From assembly GCA_022701365.1 (NCBI GenBank), contig JAKUHH010000167.1, forward strand, positions 434,001 to 498,000: DNA of 64,000 bases. Direction: 5' to 3'. Positions within the stretch are counted from its first letter, which is position 1. Each line of letters starts with the position of its first letter. The notes beneath the pieces are model-generated. The model worked only from the letters and a program-made list of their open reading frames with translations. It did not search any database and was not told where the DNA came from. This DNA is from Mycocentrospora acerina (Eukaryota; Ascomycota; Dothideomycetes; Pleosporales). The position numbers and the translations under genes are program-made. This document shows positions 22,812-35,779 of this stretch, piece after piece.

Positions 22812-23801
22812 ATGGGCGCAACTCAGTCACAACCAGAGGCGCTGCTGCGCCACAAGCCTCATAGCGAGTTTGCCTCCATCTCCATGATCAAATTACCAAA
22901 AAGTTTGTTTATTTCCAGGAACAATGTTGATGCATTGCCCAGGCCGCAAATTGCAGCTCCTTGCAAAGTTCATGAAGTCATTGAAACCCACTTCCGCTTT
23001 CTTGACCTGTCACCGGAAATTCGAAATATCGTCTACGAAGAGCTCATGGCGGTTGGTAAAATCTTCTACAGTCCCAATGATTACGATATTCGCAATGGCT
23101 CACGATATTGTAATTACCAGTTGTACCAAAAACCAAAGCTACAGCTTCTACGAGTCTGCAAACAAGTCCACATCGAAGCCGAGAGCGTGTACCTCTCCAG
23201 AAACCTCTTCGTACTTCCGATCGAGTGGCAGAGGTGTCATCCATTTGTGAAAACATGTCGTCCGTCAGACCTCAAGAACCCAGACCTAATCAACAGGCGG
23301 TACCTCTTCTCTTATAGGGGACTACTCTATTGCAAACGTATCAGTGTGGCCATAGATCAGAGACTTGCAGAACCGCGTGCGTTCACGTTTGATTGTTGGT
23401 TTGGGGGAAATGTTGAATGTCTCGAGAGTCGTTTTGCTGAGAAGACACAACAAGAAAGACTTGAGTGGATTCACAGAGATAATAAGCAACATATGTGCCG
23501 GTGCTGGAGAGAAATGCTAGAAAATTTGATGCTTTTTCGAGGTGGTCTTATGCAAATGGAGGTCGATTTTACCAACGCTTTTTGTGGTATCGGAGACTGC
23601 AGGCCATTACGTCAACTTCCAATGCAGTGGATTGAGCAGGTTAAGCCCAAAGCCGTCGATATACTTGGTTTGTTAGATATGGAAGAGAAGCAAGATCTCA
23701 TGTCTTCAGCTTTACAATGTGGTATCAGACACAAAGAGCTTAGGTATAATTATGGATTACGGTTTAAAAAGCCCGAGAGCGATGAGTCTTGGGACGCGTG
23801 A
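22812..23801 (+). CDS. 2EXR/F-box-like fungal protein, possible N-myristoylation site
   Basis: An intronless 329-residue protein. The ATG at 22812 has a strong context (ACCATGG); no ATG lies upstream in frame. The block FRFLDLSPEIRNIVYEELM, then KLQLLRVCKQVHIEAESVYL and NLFVLP, is the 2EXR-type motif set common in large families of filamentous-fungal F-box-like proteins of unknown role. The N-terminus MGATQSQ has Gly2 and Ser6, the N-myristoylation consensus, so membrane attachment is possible. This is inference. The C-terminal half has no other recognisable domain. Confidence 0.75.
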   Translation: MGATQSQPEALLRHKPHSEFASISMIKLPKSLFISRNNVDALPRPQIAAPCKVHEVIETHFRFLDLSPEIRNIVYEELMAVGKIFYSPNDYDIRNGSRYCNYQLYQKPKLQLLRVCKQVHIEAESVYLSRNLFVLPIEWQRCHPFVKTCRPSDLKNPDLINRRYLFSYRGLLYCKRISVAIDQRLAEPRAFTFDCWFGGNVECLESRFAEKTQQERLEWIHRDNKQHMCRCWREMLENLMLFRGGLMQMEVDFTNAFCGIGDCRPLRQLPMQWIEQVKPKAVDILGLLDMEEKQDLMSSALQCGIRHKELRYNYGLRFKKPESDESWDA

Positions 23802-24785
23802 AGCGACCAGTGTCTAGTTTGAGGACGAAGGTAAATGTTGCAGACATCAAATGGTGGAGGGATTTCAGCAAGACCATCGCTCGATGAAGGCCTCGTGAGT
23901 GGAACTGTTTAATTTTGGATTGCTTTCGGTTTAATTTTTCAGCCGAAATTTATTTATGATGTTGGGGGCTTTTCCAAGGAAGCTTCCGTTTGTTGTGTGT
24001 ACATACTGATGCCAATTACGCACTGCTCGCAAGAATGTCAGTGATGCTTCAAGCGACTATTGATCTCACTACTGAAGTCCATATCGCTGGCCAAGATGGT
24101 AATATCGCCATTTTAACAGAAAGTCATTTGAACTCGCGTGTGATTCGCGCCCGAGTGAGTGGGTCATCGCGTGTATTGCACTACCGTTGCGCGCGCATAC
24201 GTGCCAAGGCTGTTTGCTAAAAGGCCTCACCGGACAGCTGTCAGATCTCAGCCTTGTGGGTAGCTCATCAGTCCTTCAGCTGCATATAGAGGCAAACTCG
24301 AGCGCCCTTGAATAGCTTATTGGACGTCATTATTGGATAGCCTTACTCAGCCTCCCGCGAAAAGCCTATCGATAGTGCAAGGCGCGACCAGTCGCGATCA
24401 CGCACGCCTCTATTCATTGTGAGATCGCCCCGCCTATGACTGCAGGATAGCAGGACGTTGTACGCTCATTATTTCGCGATGATCTAAGGGGTTCTCTTCT
24501 GGCGCACTATTCCTTTGTTAGCTCGAGGTTCCATACTGCGGTGCGTGTCGCGAGTGATCGTGATTGCCTCTCCGCACGCCAACAAGCAACTACTCAACGT
24601 CGCCCAACAACGCCTTGTTTCTACATTTCACTTCAGGTTCACGTTCACAGGCAACCACGGCGGCTCCGCCACGAATAACAAGAGGCTGAGCTATATAAAA
24701 CGCCTGCCGCCCCCACCACCTGCCTACGCAGTGTCAGCCCATAGCACACAGTGTCGTCGCTAGTTTGGGCGTTAACAAAGTCATC
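23802..24785. other. Intergenic, no gene seen
   Basis: About 1 kb between the 2EXR gene and the SNF2 gene. It contains CGCG-rich short palindromic words around 24170-24200 and 24360-24400 and should hold the SNF2 promoter. No gene. Confidence 0.45.
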
Positions 24786-27700
24786 ATGGACGACTCCTAC
24801 GCAAGCATCATCCAGCTCAAGAGTTTACTCGCCGAGATGGGTCCCAACCATGTTAATAAAGGAATCTACGAGGATAGATTGCAAAAGGAATACCAGAGGC
24901 TCGAGATGGCTCAACACGCTCAGAATCCGGCTGTGGCAGGCCCGTCAGGCACCTATATGTTTCACAACTCTGCACACTTGGCTGCGGTCAGCTCGCCTGC
25001 CAGTTCAGGGTCATCAACACTATCTCGCAAGCGCAGTCTTGGACCGGCAGATTACCCAGAACCCAAACGTACTAGCAATGTCCCAAGCCCACTTACTCCA
25101 GGTACTCCGAATTCCATCTATACAAATATGCCTACCGTTGGGCGAAACGCGACAGAGAACAGGTGGGCGTCGTACGCGACCCCGCAACTCTCCCTTCCCA
25201 GCCGGCCTCAGCAACCGACGTACCCTCCTCAAACAATAATCGATCTGACTATTTCTGACCCTCCAACGCCCGATCCGTTTCCGGAACTAATTGATGCATA
25301 CCAGTCTTACGGATTTATGCCAGAGGATACGTTTGAACAAGATTGGATGCCACTAGAGGAGCTAGCTCAATTTCTGATGACTCCAGCTCCCAATAGTAGT
25401 GCTTATGCGTTCCAGCAGCAAAGACCATGGACTTTGGCTCCCGGAATGCAATACAATGACCATGTTGATTTTCCTGCATATACAGTTAGAAATGTGCCCT
25501 ATCTACCAACGTACCAGGGACCGGGTGCTGCAAGCGACGACGATGATTATGGTGATTTCCCAGTGAACGCCGACGACGCCGAGTCCATCGAGAAGCTTAT
25601 TGAAAATATTCAGAATCATGGTGATGATGAGAATCCAGAGCGGAGAGAGCAGACGCCTAGGATCATGTCTTCCACACTCAAGGAGTACCAGAAGATTGGT
25701 CTCGGATGGCTCCTCAAGATGGAGAAGGGCAATACTAAGGGCGGTATCTTAGCTGACGAGATGGGCCTCGGCAAAACAGTACAAGCAATTTCTCTAATCT
25801 GTGCAAACCCATCTGAAGATCCACTTCGAAAGACAACACTCATCATTGCGCCTGTTGGTCTCATGAGGCAGTGGGAGAAGGAGATTGAGCGTCACATTCA
25901 TCCAGAACATCATCTTCGCGTATACCTGTACCACGGTAAGGGCAAGAACGCTGATTTCAGTAAGCTCAGGAAGTACGATGTCGTGCTTACTACATTTGGT
26001 ATACTCACTTCAGAGTGGAAGCAGAAAGAGTCTATGAAGGAGAAGATGGCTGTTGAAGCTGAGCAACAGAATTCTGACTTTGTTCGGCACTCAAAGGAGA
26101 AGTTGGCGCTTTTGGGACATGAGTGCATGTGGTAAGTGTAACACCGACCTGCGGAAAGTTTGCGAAAACTCTTGCGGCACTTGGAGAGATGAACAACACT
26201 TGAATTGAGCTAATGATTCTCAGGTATCGCATTATCATCGATGAGGCTCACAATATCAAGAACAGAAACGCCAAGGCCTCTAAAGCTGCAAATGAACTGA
26301 TCGCTACTTATCGACTGTGCATGACGGGAACTCCGTAAGTTGGAACTCTCCTCATTGGAACCCTCAAGAAACCCTGCTACAGGATTCCTTGAACTGACAG
26401 ATGCTACGTGGAATGGTACACTAATCATATTTATAGACTTATGAATTCAGCTGAGGAATTGTACTCCCTTCTTCGATTTTTAAAGACTCCAGGATATACT
26501 GATTGGCATAAATTTAGCCGAGAAATTGCAAAAGTAAGTCTAATAGCAAGATGTGAACATTAAACTTATTGATTGTATTGTAGCCTATAAAGAGCACTCA
26601 TCATGCAACGCGTGTCAAGGCGATGCAGCGCGTTCAGATTATCGTAAAATCAATCTTGCTCCGCCGTCAAAAGAATTCAAAGGTCGATGGCCAGATCATT
26701 TGTACCATTCCGCCTAAACATACAACCATCGACAACGTAGTATTTAGTCCCGACGAGCTTGAACTTTATAAAGCGCTGGAAACCAAATCACAGCTCCAGA
26801 TGAACAGGTATCTGGAATCCGGAACCATATCACGTAAGTTTGAGGGTTCTATAGGAGTCGTATCGGGCAACCTATGCTAACAAAGTTTGTCTCAGATAAC
26901 TACGCTGCCGTTCTGGTTCTTCTTTTACGTCTGAGGCAGGCCTGCTGCCATCCTCATCTGATAAAAGACCTCAGTCAGCCCGCCACTGAAGGCATTGCCG
27001 AAGTAGACCTGTTGAGCCGTGCGTTGGAACTCAGGAGTGAAGTTGTTGATCGGCTGAAAGCTTCCGAGTCATTTGAATGCCCCATTTGCCTTGAAGCTGA
27101 CCCCAACCCGACAATTATTATACCATGCGGTCACACAGTCTGTGGTGAATGTGTTCAAAGGTTGATTGATCCTACCAGGTCGAACAACGAAGAAGGTACC
27201 AAAGCCAAGTGTCCTCATTGTCGTGGAGAGCTTCAACCAAAGGTCATTACCGACTACAAACATTTTTGTAAGGTTTTCTGTCCGGAAAAGCTCAGCGGAG
27301 ACGACTCATCTGAGGATGCTGAGGAAGTGGATGGAGATTCTGATTCTGACGATGACGACGGCGATGATGATAAAAACGACGTGGATGATCACGGAAATCT
27401 GGCTGATTTTGTGGTTCCGGATGAAGAAGCCGGTGATTCCGGATTTGTCGACGCAGACAACACCGTTTCTATCCCGAAGTGCAAAAATACAGGCCGTGCT
27501 AAGGATAAAGGCAAGGGTAAGGGTAAGGGCAAAGGCAAAGGCAAAGGTAAAGCACCAGCGGAGCCAAAGATGACCCTTGCTCAGCTTAAGAAAGAGTCAC
27601 TTCGAAATAAGGCGGCAAAGAAGAAGTATTTGCGTCGTCTGCAGAAGACTTGGGTTCCATCAGCGAAGACTGAGAAGACGGTAGAGCTCCTTGAGCAGAT

Positions 27701-28187
27701 TCAGAGGAACGATTCCACCGAAAAGACGTTGGTTTTCTCTCAATTCACTTCTTTTCTCGACCTTCTTGAAGTCCCGTTAGCACAAAAGAAGATGCGGTAT
27801 CAGCGCTACGATGGAAGTATGAATATGGACGAGCGAGCTGAAGCTGTTAACCAGTTTATGGATAGTCCTGATGAGAACGTCATGCTGGTGTCTATCAAGG
27901 CTGGTAACTCTGGTCTCAACCTCTGGAAGGCGTCGCAAGTTATCCTTCTCGATCCGTTTTGGAATCCTTTTATTGAGGAACAAGCCGTAGATCGAGCCCA
28001 TCGGATGCCACAACCGCGCGAAGTCATGGTTCATCGCATCTTGGTTCCTGAATCAGTCGAAGATCGCATATGTGAACTCCAAGAGACGAAGCGCGAGTTA
28101 GTTAATAATGCGTTGGATGAGAACGCCTCAAAGTCCCTCTCACGCCTAGGCGTCGGAGAGCTCAAGCGCCTCTTCGGTATGGGATGA
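24786..28187 (+). CDS. SNF2-family ATPase with RING finger (Uls1/Ris1-like)
   Basis: Five exons (24786-26131, 26224-26334, 26437-26533, 26584-26833, 26896-28187) give 1031 residues. The disordered N-terminus has a SUMO-interacting-type motif IIDLTISD near residue 151. SNF2 helicase motifs follow: Walker A DEMGLGKTVQ near 324, DEAH (split from its Trp by an intron), MTGTP, then QACCHP. A C3HC4 RING comes next (CPICLEADPN to CPHCRGEL), then an acidic stretch (about 30 residues), a (Lys-Gly)n tract, and helicase C motifs (LVFSQFTSFLDLL, GNSGLNLWKASQVILLDPFWNP, QAVDRAHRM). SIM, SNF2 and RING together match yeast Uls1/Ris1, a DNA translocase acting on SUMOylated chromatin proteins. Rad5/Rad16-like proteins share SNF2-RING, but I see no HIRAN domain. 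All splice phases agree. Confidence 0.88.
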
Positions 28188-30822
28188 ACGATTCAATTTC
28201 CTGAATGTAATCAGGATGCTCGATGGTATCGAGGCAGTTTGCAAGACGCAGGCTGCTAGTTTGATGAAGGCTTTCACCGATTACGGTGGCCGACCTATTT
28301 CCTATGTCTCTTTCACAGCCAGATGTTTTCGGGAACCTTTCCTTCTTGATACCCGATCTACTGATCATGGAGACTATATGTAGTGGAATTTTTTGTGTGG
28401 CGCAAAATGGAGGGTTTTTTTATGTTTGACGGGATCGATACAATGGGTAGTGTAACGGTAATGATGGATTTCGGTTGTGTGTGTTACAAGCAGGCCTGCT
28501 GCAAAGTCCGAGTTTAGAAATACAACTCTTTCAATTGGTCAGATGTAATCGTCTTGATGTAGTAATGTGCATAGTTAACGCAACTGATACATAGTAGACG
28601 ATGGGGTTTATGAGTTGAAGTACGATCCTGGCTCAGCGCACGAAACCTGCAAATAAATCGGCAAATGTCGACTTCTTCTTCAATTTCCGATGTCGATAGT
28701 TCACGTCTTCATTTAATTTGCATCTAACTCGTTAAGTCAGTTCATCTCATCTCATCTTATCTCAGCAACAGCGTATGTTAAGTGTTTTTTTAGGCTGCTC
28801 GTACATCGAGCGACTAGTCGTGTACAGATATTAGATTTTTTGTTGGATTCACGTTGGTGAGTATATCCAAAAGCTCGGAACCCATATGCGTGGACAACAC
28901 ATTGTAGACGACTCTACATTGTAGGGAAAAAAACTCCCACATCCCAATCACAAATCACATTACTATGATTGAACATTCCCATCCTCTGCTTCCATCAATT
29001 TACCAATAACGATTGTCGCATTAAACATGCGGCATTGAAGATCACTGATTCCCCCTTCCCATCGGCGATCCCAAAGTCAAACGTACCCATCCATCATCCT
29101 CATCCGGAATCCAACCACTTGCCCATGCAGGAAACTCAACAACACCATCCTGAAACCTATGCAAAGATGCAAACTAAAAAAAATGGGTGCATTCCAACGG
29201 ACAACAGCAAAGTAAGTGCACGTGGCATACGTAGCCAACCTCACACCGCCCCAAGACAGACTAGATTCCATCTAAACCCAATCTTGACTTGCCGAAATCC
29301 TTGCTCGATCCGTCCACGCACACGCACACGAACACAAAAACACACGCACACATAAGCGCATGTATGCATGCATGCGTACATGCACGTACACACGGAGCAA
29401 AAACAAGACACCTAACCTTGCACGCACGTCTCTCGGATGCTTCCGATCTGGCAAGATACGAAGCGAGACGAAGCGAAGCGAAGCGGGAACGTGACAGATG
29501 GGCAGGGCAGGGCCAGGACAGGGCAGGGTGGGGTACGTACGTACCGTCTCTCTATCCATCCATCCATCCACCTACCCATCCATTAAAGAATGCTGGTGGT
29601 GCGCGGAAGAGGCGTCACAGAAAAAGCCCACCCCACCACATCCTTACCCATTCCGTGCGAGAAATTAGGGAACATCCCTACAAACCTCAATCCATGCGGC
29701 TTTGCCGTTTTCCTTGCTAGTCAAGGTATAGGCGTGCAGGCGTGCAAGTGGGAAGTGGGTTTTCAGCGTCCATGTCGGACAAATAAATGGGTCACTTTCA
29801 ATAGCAGGATTCGGGAAAAGTTGAACCGCGGACGCGTCACAATTTCCTGATGCAGTTTGTGGTCATGGTGTGTGTGTGTGCTAGTTTAGGCGTAGGTATT
29901 GCTTTGGGAAAGGGCCAAGGTGTTTAGGGTTTGTTAGAGGTGTGAGAATAAGGGATGGAAGTTCGTTGCCTTTTTGAGAAAGGGTAGGTTGCCGTGCCAT
30001 GGCTTTGTGATCCTTTTTGTTGGAATGACTCGTAGATATCTGACAACTGTGGATATCAAGGAGACTGCCGCTATCCATGTCAATGTAGCGGAACGATGGG
30101 TAGTTTGTCTGGGAGAGCGCTGCCATAGTGATTAAAGTAATTATGTCAAATTTGAACTTTTTAAAATGTTTGACACTACTGCTGCAATCAAAGACTCTGC
30201 GATTCGACAATTGCCCAAACCGAGATAAAAGCAAGCAATATTAGTTCGTGTCGACTGGTAGTATTTTTTAAAAGCCACACCTAGTCGCTGGATGCAACTG
30301 TGGGCTAAATGCGATGATCCTTGATCGCATACAAATGCCATAACTATGATGATACTCCAAAAAAACGCCGATATCGCCATGTCTCAACTAAGATTGACGG
30401 GATCTGAAAAGGGTAGCCGTGGTATGTTTCGCAGACTGATCATGCGGTAAAAGAGTATAGGCTCGGCGAAGCCATTCCTGAAAAAGTTGTCGAAGTAAAG
30501 TTACGTGGCTGTTGGAAATGAGGTAAAACAGGAGCTATGGCGCCGAACAAAGGATGATAAGAAACGCCAATTAACCAGGCCCATGCCGTTATGCAACGCT
30601 CATAAACGCGATCGATTTGTGTGTAATGTGCTGAGAGGAAACCAAATGTGGTTGTTGTACGAGGAAATCCGTCATCATAGACGGCTTCGTGAAGTGGGTT
30701 GGATGGTCCAGCCAATTGCCTTGATGAGGATACGAGATTTGAGTGCAGGGCCATCCAAAGAGGTGTTCTCCACAATCGTTGGAATCGTGGAAGGGGGTCG
30801 CGCTGGTGATGTGTGCTGACAA
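28188..30822. other. Intergenic with simple repeats, no gene seen
   Basis: About 2.6 kb between the SNF2 gene and the convergent SCOC gene. It contains CA-rich (near 29320-29390), GAAGC (near 29460-29485) and CATC (near 29555-29575) simple repeats. Open frames here are short and arise from repeats. Confidence 0.45.
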
Positions 30823-31595
30823 CTATTTGATGATTCGACCTTTGCTTTTACCTTTGCCAGCGCCTGAGGAGGTGATTTTGCTCGTCTGCATGAGCTCGCC
30901 AATGTATCTGAGGCGCATTAGAGAAGGCAAACACAAATACCGATTGAGAGGGAAGGCTTACGACTGGAGGAATCTGTTGCCACCCTCGAGCTTTTCGTGC
31001 TCAGACTTGACGACTTCCACTCGGTCAACGATTTCTAGAAGGCTAGCTTGCAGGGCTTTGGCTTGTCTGACGAATGCGGTTAGTCGAATGCACATGGTAT
31101 CTGAGCTGGCAACAAGTGGTGGATTGGACAACAAAGAACTAGGAATAGGTGACAACCCAAAGCGGCTGATGATGATCATGTGCATCGGCCCCATGCCTGT
31201 TTGGTGGCTGGAATTGGTGGTCGCGAAAGGCTTGTTCGACATGCAACGAGGCAATTGGGAAGTACTCACTCTATTAACGCTTGTCTGGCATCCTCGCCCA
31301 TCTTGTGAATCTCTTCGCTGCTTCTCCTGGGGCTCATTGTGCGAGCGTCACCATCGTCGTACTCTTCTTCCTTGAGTTCGACATTGGGACTGTCGCGCGG
31401 TATTATTATGGTGCCGCTTGATTTCCTGCTTCCCAAACGGGGTCGTGGCTGCAGCGTGGGGTCGCTCTTTGAGCCGTCCTGCTCATTGATGTCGATGGAT
31501 GAAGTCGACGAGGTGGTCGACATGTCGTCGGGGTACGAGATGTGCTCAATGGCCGTCGGGTAGGGAGTGATTGTGACCTGTGGCTGCTCCGACAT
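30823..31595 (-). CDS. Short coiled-coil protein (SCOC / DUF2205 family)
   Basis: Three exons (31595-31270, 31066-30962, 30907-30823) give 171 residues. The first ~100 residues are disordered and Ser/Thr/Pro-rich. The conserved coil then runs ARQALIEQAKALQASLL, IVDRVEVVKSEHEKLEGGNRFLQSY, and IGELMQTSK, ending in a basic tail (GKGKSKGRIIK). This matches SCOC in animals and Slo1 in yeast, an Arl1/Arl3-linked trans-Golgi protein also tied to autophagy. Phases agree at both introns (GTGAGT and GTAAGC donors). The start used is the ATG giving MSEQPQVTITP; a longer frame upstream lacks a convincing start. Confidence 0.85.
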
Positions 31596-34500
31596 GAGGG
31601 ACGGTAGGAGAGGGAGTAGAGTTGCAAGGTGTAGGTGTAAACCGCCGGCAAGAGACGGCCGTTGGATCAAGTGGACGGGCGCCAAGACAGAACAGTGGGT
31701 GCAGGGTGGGTGGTGTCGACGATGCTAAGCTGTCCGTAGCCAGTGCGCTAGGCCTTAGTTGCAAGGGGGGTAGTCCAAGGGTCCCTGAGGGACAGGCAGA
31801 AGGTCGGAAGTGTCCCTGCGTAGATAAACTGGGGCCGGGCGAGGTGGCACAAGTCCAGCGCAGCAGAAGCTGAAGGCGACACGACAGTGGGGAGAGGCGC
31901 GTCAAAAATCTCGTGGTGTGGCTGCAGGATCGTGGTCACGCTCGAGCAAACTTGGGTGGTGGCTTGTAGCGGTGTGGGCGCCGAACAAAGCAACAAGGAG
32001 AGGATGTCGGGTGGTTTTGAGTCTGTTCGCACGGCGGTGGGGAGCTGAGGGCGTGGCGAGTCAGGCCTGCTCGACATGCTACACACGAACATTGGCGCTC
32101 TCATCGCAAAGCGTCTGCCCCAAGGCGTGCAGTCGGCGCCTCCCACAGATCCAACCTCGGATGACGTTGTTGGCCGAAAACAAAGCAAGATTGGCGTGAC
32201 ATCATGCCGAATTCCCGGAAGCAACCTTACCCTCGCACATCCCACCCCAAGCGACAACATTGAAATTTCGACGCCAATCACGCCCTTGCGACAACAACGA
32301 CCGTCGCAGTGGCCGTCTTGGCGCGCTGCCTGTCAGGTCAACGCCGCAAACGCCTGCAGCCGCGTCCAAGGCCCCGCTGCTGCCACCCTCGACATCATGT
32401 GCAGCCGTTGCCTGCCATTGACACGATGCACGCCCACACGCTGCCCACACAGAGACTTCCTGCTCCATCCAGCCATGGCCTAACTTTGCGGATCAGCCAT
32501 CACGCGCCCCCTCTGTTGTATCAAGTTGGGTTTGGGCGCTGATCTGTCTACAGCCTGTGTCCTCTGCTCCGCCGGCTACAACCACAAACATGCTGGATCG
32601 GCATGTGCATTGGACCCTGCAGCGCACGCCTGTCGCTTTTCCTTGTCTTTCCTACATCGCCGTTACATCTCTGTTGCCTCTTCAGTCAGCGGGTGTGCCT
32701 ATCCACATGTTGCATCATTATCCCTGTGCGGCGCTCTTGTCAAGTTCCTCTCCTCCATGCAAGGTTTGCGTGCATCCTTAATCGCCCAAGCCATCAAAGC
32801 TCCCATGTCGGGCGGTCGTTGAGCAAAGTCAGCGACTCGTGGACGGGCGAACCATTTCGCTCATTGGAAGATATTCATCCCGAGTCCCGCTACTCCGGGA
32901 CGCACTGTTTCCTCATTCGAACAGGGTTCTTTTTTCCTCGAGGAATAAAGATCGTCGAGCGAATGACAATTGCATTTCACAAACTGGGAACACCTTCTCT
33001 CTTTAGCGAAATGTAACTGTACAGTCCTCTAATTGCCCAGTAATATTGTGCTCCCTTTTTTCTTTACAGAAAATAGGCCCCTATCTTCTACAGGTGACTT
33101 CAGATGTCAGAGACGTGCGCTCTGACAGGTCGGCCTAATTCGGTGGTAACGCCACCGCCTTCCTGCTCGATGACGAATTCTCGGACTATGAAGATTCCCA
33201 TGCTTTCCCGTCTCAAGTGCCAGCTCCCAAACAGTGCTCTGGAGATAATGTCTGCAAGACCGTTTCAGATTCTACGTTTGGCGTGACCTCCAGGGTCGGG
33301 CCGACGTGGCTCGCAGTAGTCGATCGCACACCTAGGTACTTGTTTGTCGACGTCACTCCACACAAGACGTAACTGCAGTTATGTTTGAAGACTAGGGTGG
33401 CCTCACAGGTGTAATATTGGCATTCATTCCAGGTGGGGGTCAGTCCCCCGACGAGATGCGCATCTTAACCAGAAGCGCAAAACCAAGATAGAACATTCCC
33501 TGGACCTCTTTCCCGAGCCGTTTTGAGCGAACGATGTCGTGTCTGCACTCCGTAGCGGGGTAAAGATGTCAAGCATCTCACGGGCTGGTCTTCTGTTCGC
33601 ACGAACGCATTACAGCGATCAATGATTTGAGGACTTCCGTGCCTCCCCGCGTTGCCATCTCTGCTTGACGTTGAACGTCCATCACGCAGTGGTCTTCCGG
33701 TCTTGAATGAGTCCGAGTTTTCAATACTTTCTGTTCCACGGGTGCCCCGTATAGATATTGAAATCGTTCTAATTCATCACCGCAGAACTAGAGCACATCA
33801 CCAGAACTGTTTATCTGCCGTGACCAAGCGCCTTACATCCCCACGAACCACATCCATGAAGAAGCAGTCACTCCACCCATGAACATGGTATGACACCTCG
33901 TATTCGGCGGTTTTCCTCCGCGATGCACGTGGTACCTGAGCTAATAGTTGGTCCCTATAATATTGTCACCTGGGTTCGTCTAGCTTTTTTGACAGTGGCC
34001 ACACCGGCCCGATTGTAATCGTCAGACAGACACGATTACACCGTATCAAGTACCAAAAAGCTGTCTATTGGCTGACATCATGACCTCTGCTCTCTCTTGG
34101 TCATACTGTTGGTAATGCAGAAGTTGGCGGCGTTCGCCGGAACATCATATTGCTATTGTGCCCAGCTGAAGTTTAAACTAGATGCAATCTATTGGCACCG
34201 TCCAACTCGTTACTGACTGGTTAGATGCTTCGTAGAAGTAGCCTTAGCGCACACATACGAGGACCGGAAATTCAAATCGGTCGAGATTAAGCAAGCCCCA
34301 TACCTCAAAAGGGTACCATATTCCGGTTGGTAGCCACGATACCAGTTATAGATTATCACGGAGACAAGGGTTTAGAGACGGAACGATTACAATCCAGAGT
34401 GTTTTATGTTTTTACGATTAAAGTGCTCTCCTCTCTTCCTTTCGCCTTACCAGAATTATCAAGCTGTCATCTGCAAGGTTCGCTGGTTCTCCAACACCTA

Positions 34501-35633
34501 CATACTAACAGAATGTTTTGGCCTAGCCTGAGAGGCATCTCGTATCTACGACAAGAAATACTAAAACGAGGCATGTCATTGACGATAGTAAGGTCGTAAA
34601 ATGGTACCACGGACAAGACGCGCATGAAATAGATCTACTAAAAAGAGAATGCGAGGAACCAGCCAATAATTCTGGACACGACAAAGACGGCTGGTTTCGG
34701 CGATGGAAACGGCGACTTTACATGGACACGAAACGAGATTATGGATACAATATATCTCCCATTTTCTCAAATCTAATCGATGTTGAAAAAAAGAATGGTA
34801 GCTTTTAGTTCCAAGATAAAATCGTATTTCCAAATGAGGATTTTTAGTACGAAGTCGAGTTGTTCAAGCAATGGCTGCCCTCGCTGGAGATGTGAGGCTT
34901 GGTGGCATGTACCGGTTGTCGAATTGCTTGGAAGGTACAGCCTCATTTTGCTCAAACGAGGTGACCATGGGGCTGCGCATGGCGAGTTTGCGACACGCCA
35001 CAATGCAACGTATTGTTTCTGTACACTAAGTGAGTGTCTTCCTACCCAAGCTCCTTGTTTGTGGGGGATATTCGGCACCGTCTAGAAAGAATGTTCCCAT
35101 TGCGCATTAGAGCACTCTGTCGTGGCGACAGTCGTGCTAGTGTTTAACAAATTCCACTTTAACATGCGGCGACAAAATACTTCCAAGCGTTTCCCCACAA
35201 AATGCCTCTTTTTCTTACGCTATACTTTTTGCTTGTTTGCCGTGAAGTTCCGGCTGTTGGAAGAGTGTCTCGCATTATCGTCTCTACCACAGGCCCGCGG
35301 AATCGCTTCCGAGTGCGATGTCGTCACTTGCCGTTGCCAACTCCTTTGCGGATGGCCCGAGCTCAAGCTCCGCCAAAACACCAACACGGTTCCTGCAGAG
35401 CTGCACGCGTTTGACCTTATTCTGCCAGTTTTGCGGATTGTTCGCGCCCAGGCCTTTTTTCACTTGATTTTCCTACGTTTGATTGGCCCCGCAAGCTCGT
35501 GACACGCAACTATGCTTGGACTTTTCGAGGTCTCTCTGCAACTTCTCAACTCGTTCAACCCAGCTACATTCGGTGTGTACATTGCCAAGGCAAAACCGAC
35601 TAGGATCAAATAGGTCGTCCGGACTTGAGAATT
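31596..35633. other. 4-kb gene-free stretch
   Basis: No open frame here has a recognisable domain or extends convincingly by splicing. The first ~1.2 kb is GC-rich, the rest is mixed with irregular composition. A nested inverted repeat lies at 33982-34062. It may contain decayed mobile DNA, but I could not recognise any transposase or reverse transcriptase motif. Confidence 0.4.
33982..34062. repeat. Nested inverted repeat
   Basis: Outer arms AGCTTTTT (33982-33989) and AAAAAGCT (34055-34062) enclose a perfect 9-bp hairpin, TGTAATCGT (34014-34022) and ACGATTACA (34032-34040), with a 9-base loop. The intervening arms do not pair. Confidence 0.7.
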
Positions 35634-35779
35634 ATGGCTGACAGAGAGGAGGCCGTCTTGGAGCACAATTGCCCATTCAAGCCGAACATGAGCTCGTGAA
35701 GCGTAAGTACCATGATCTAGAATTGCGATTTATTGCTTCCTGTGGAAAAACCTCGCTGACCTAGCATCCGACTTTCTAG

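Noticed and set aside
32840..35100. Decayed transposon
   Set aside because: Irregular composition and short frames suggest it, but no reverse transcriptase, integrase or transposase motif could be read on either strand.
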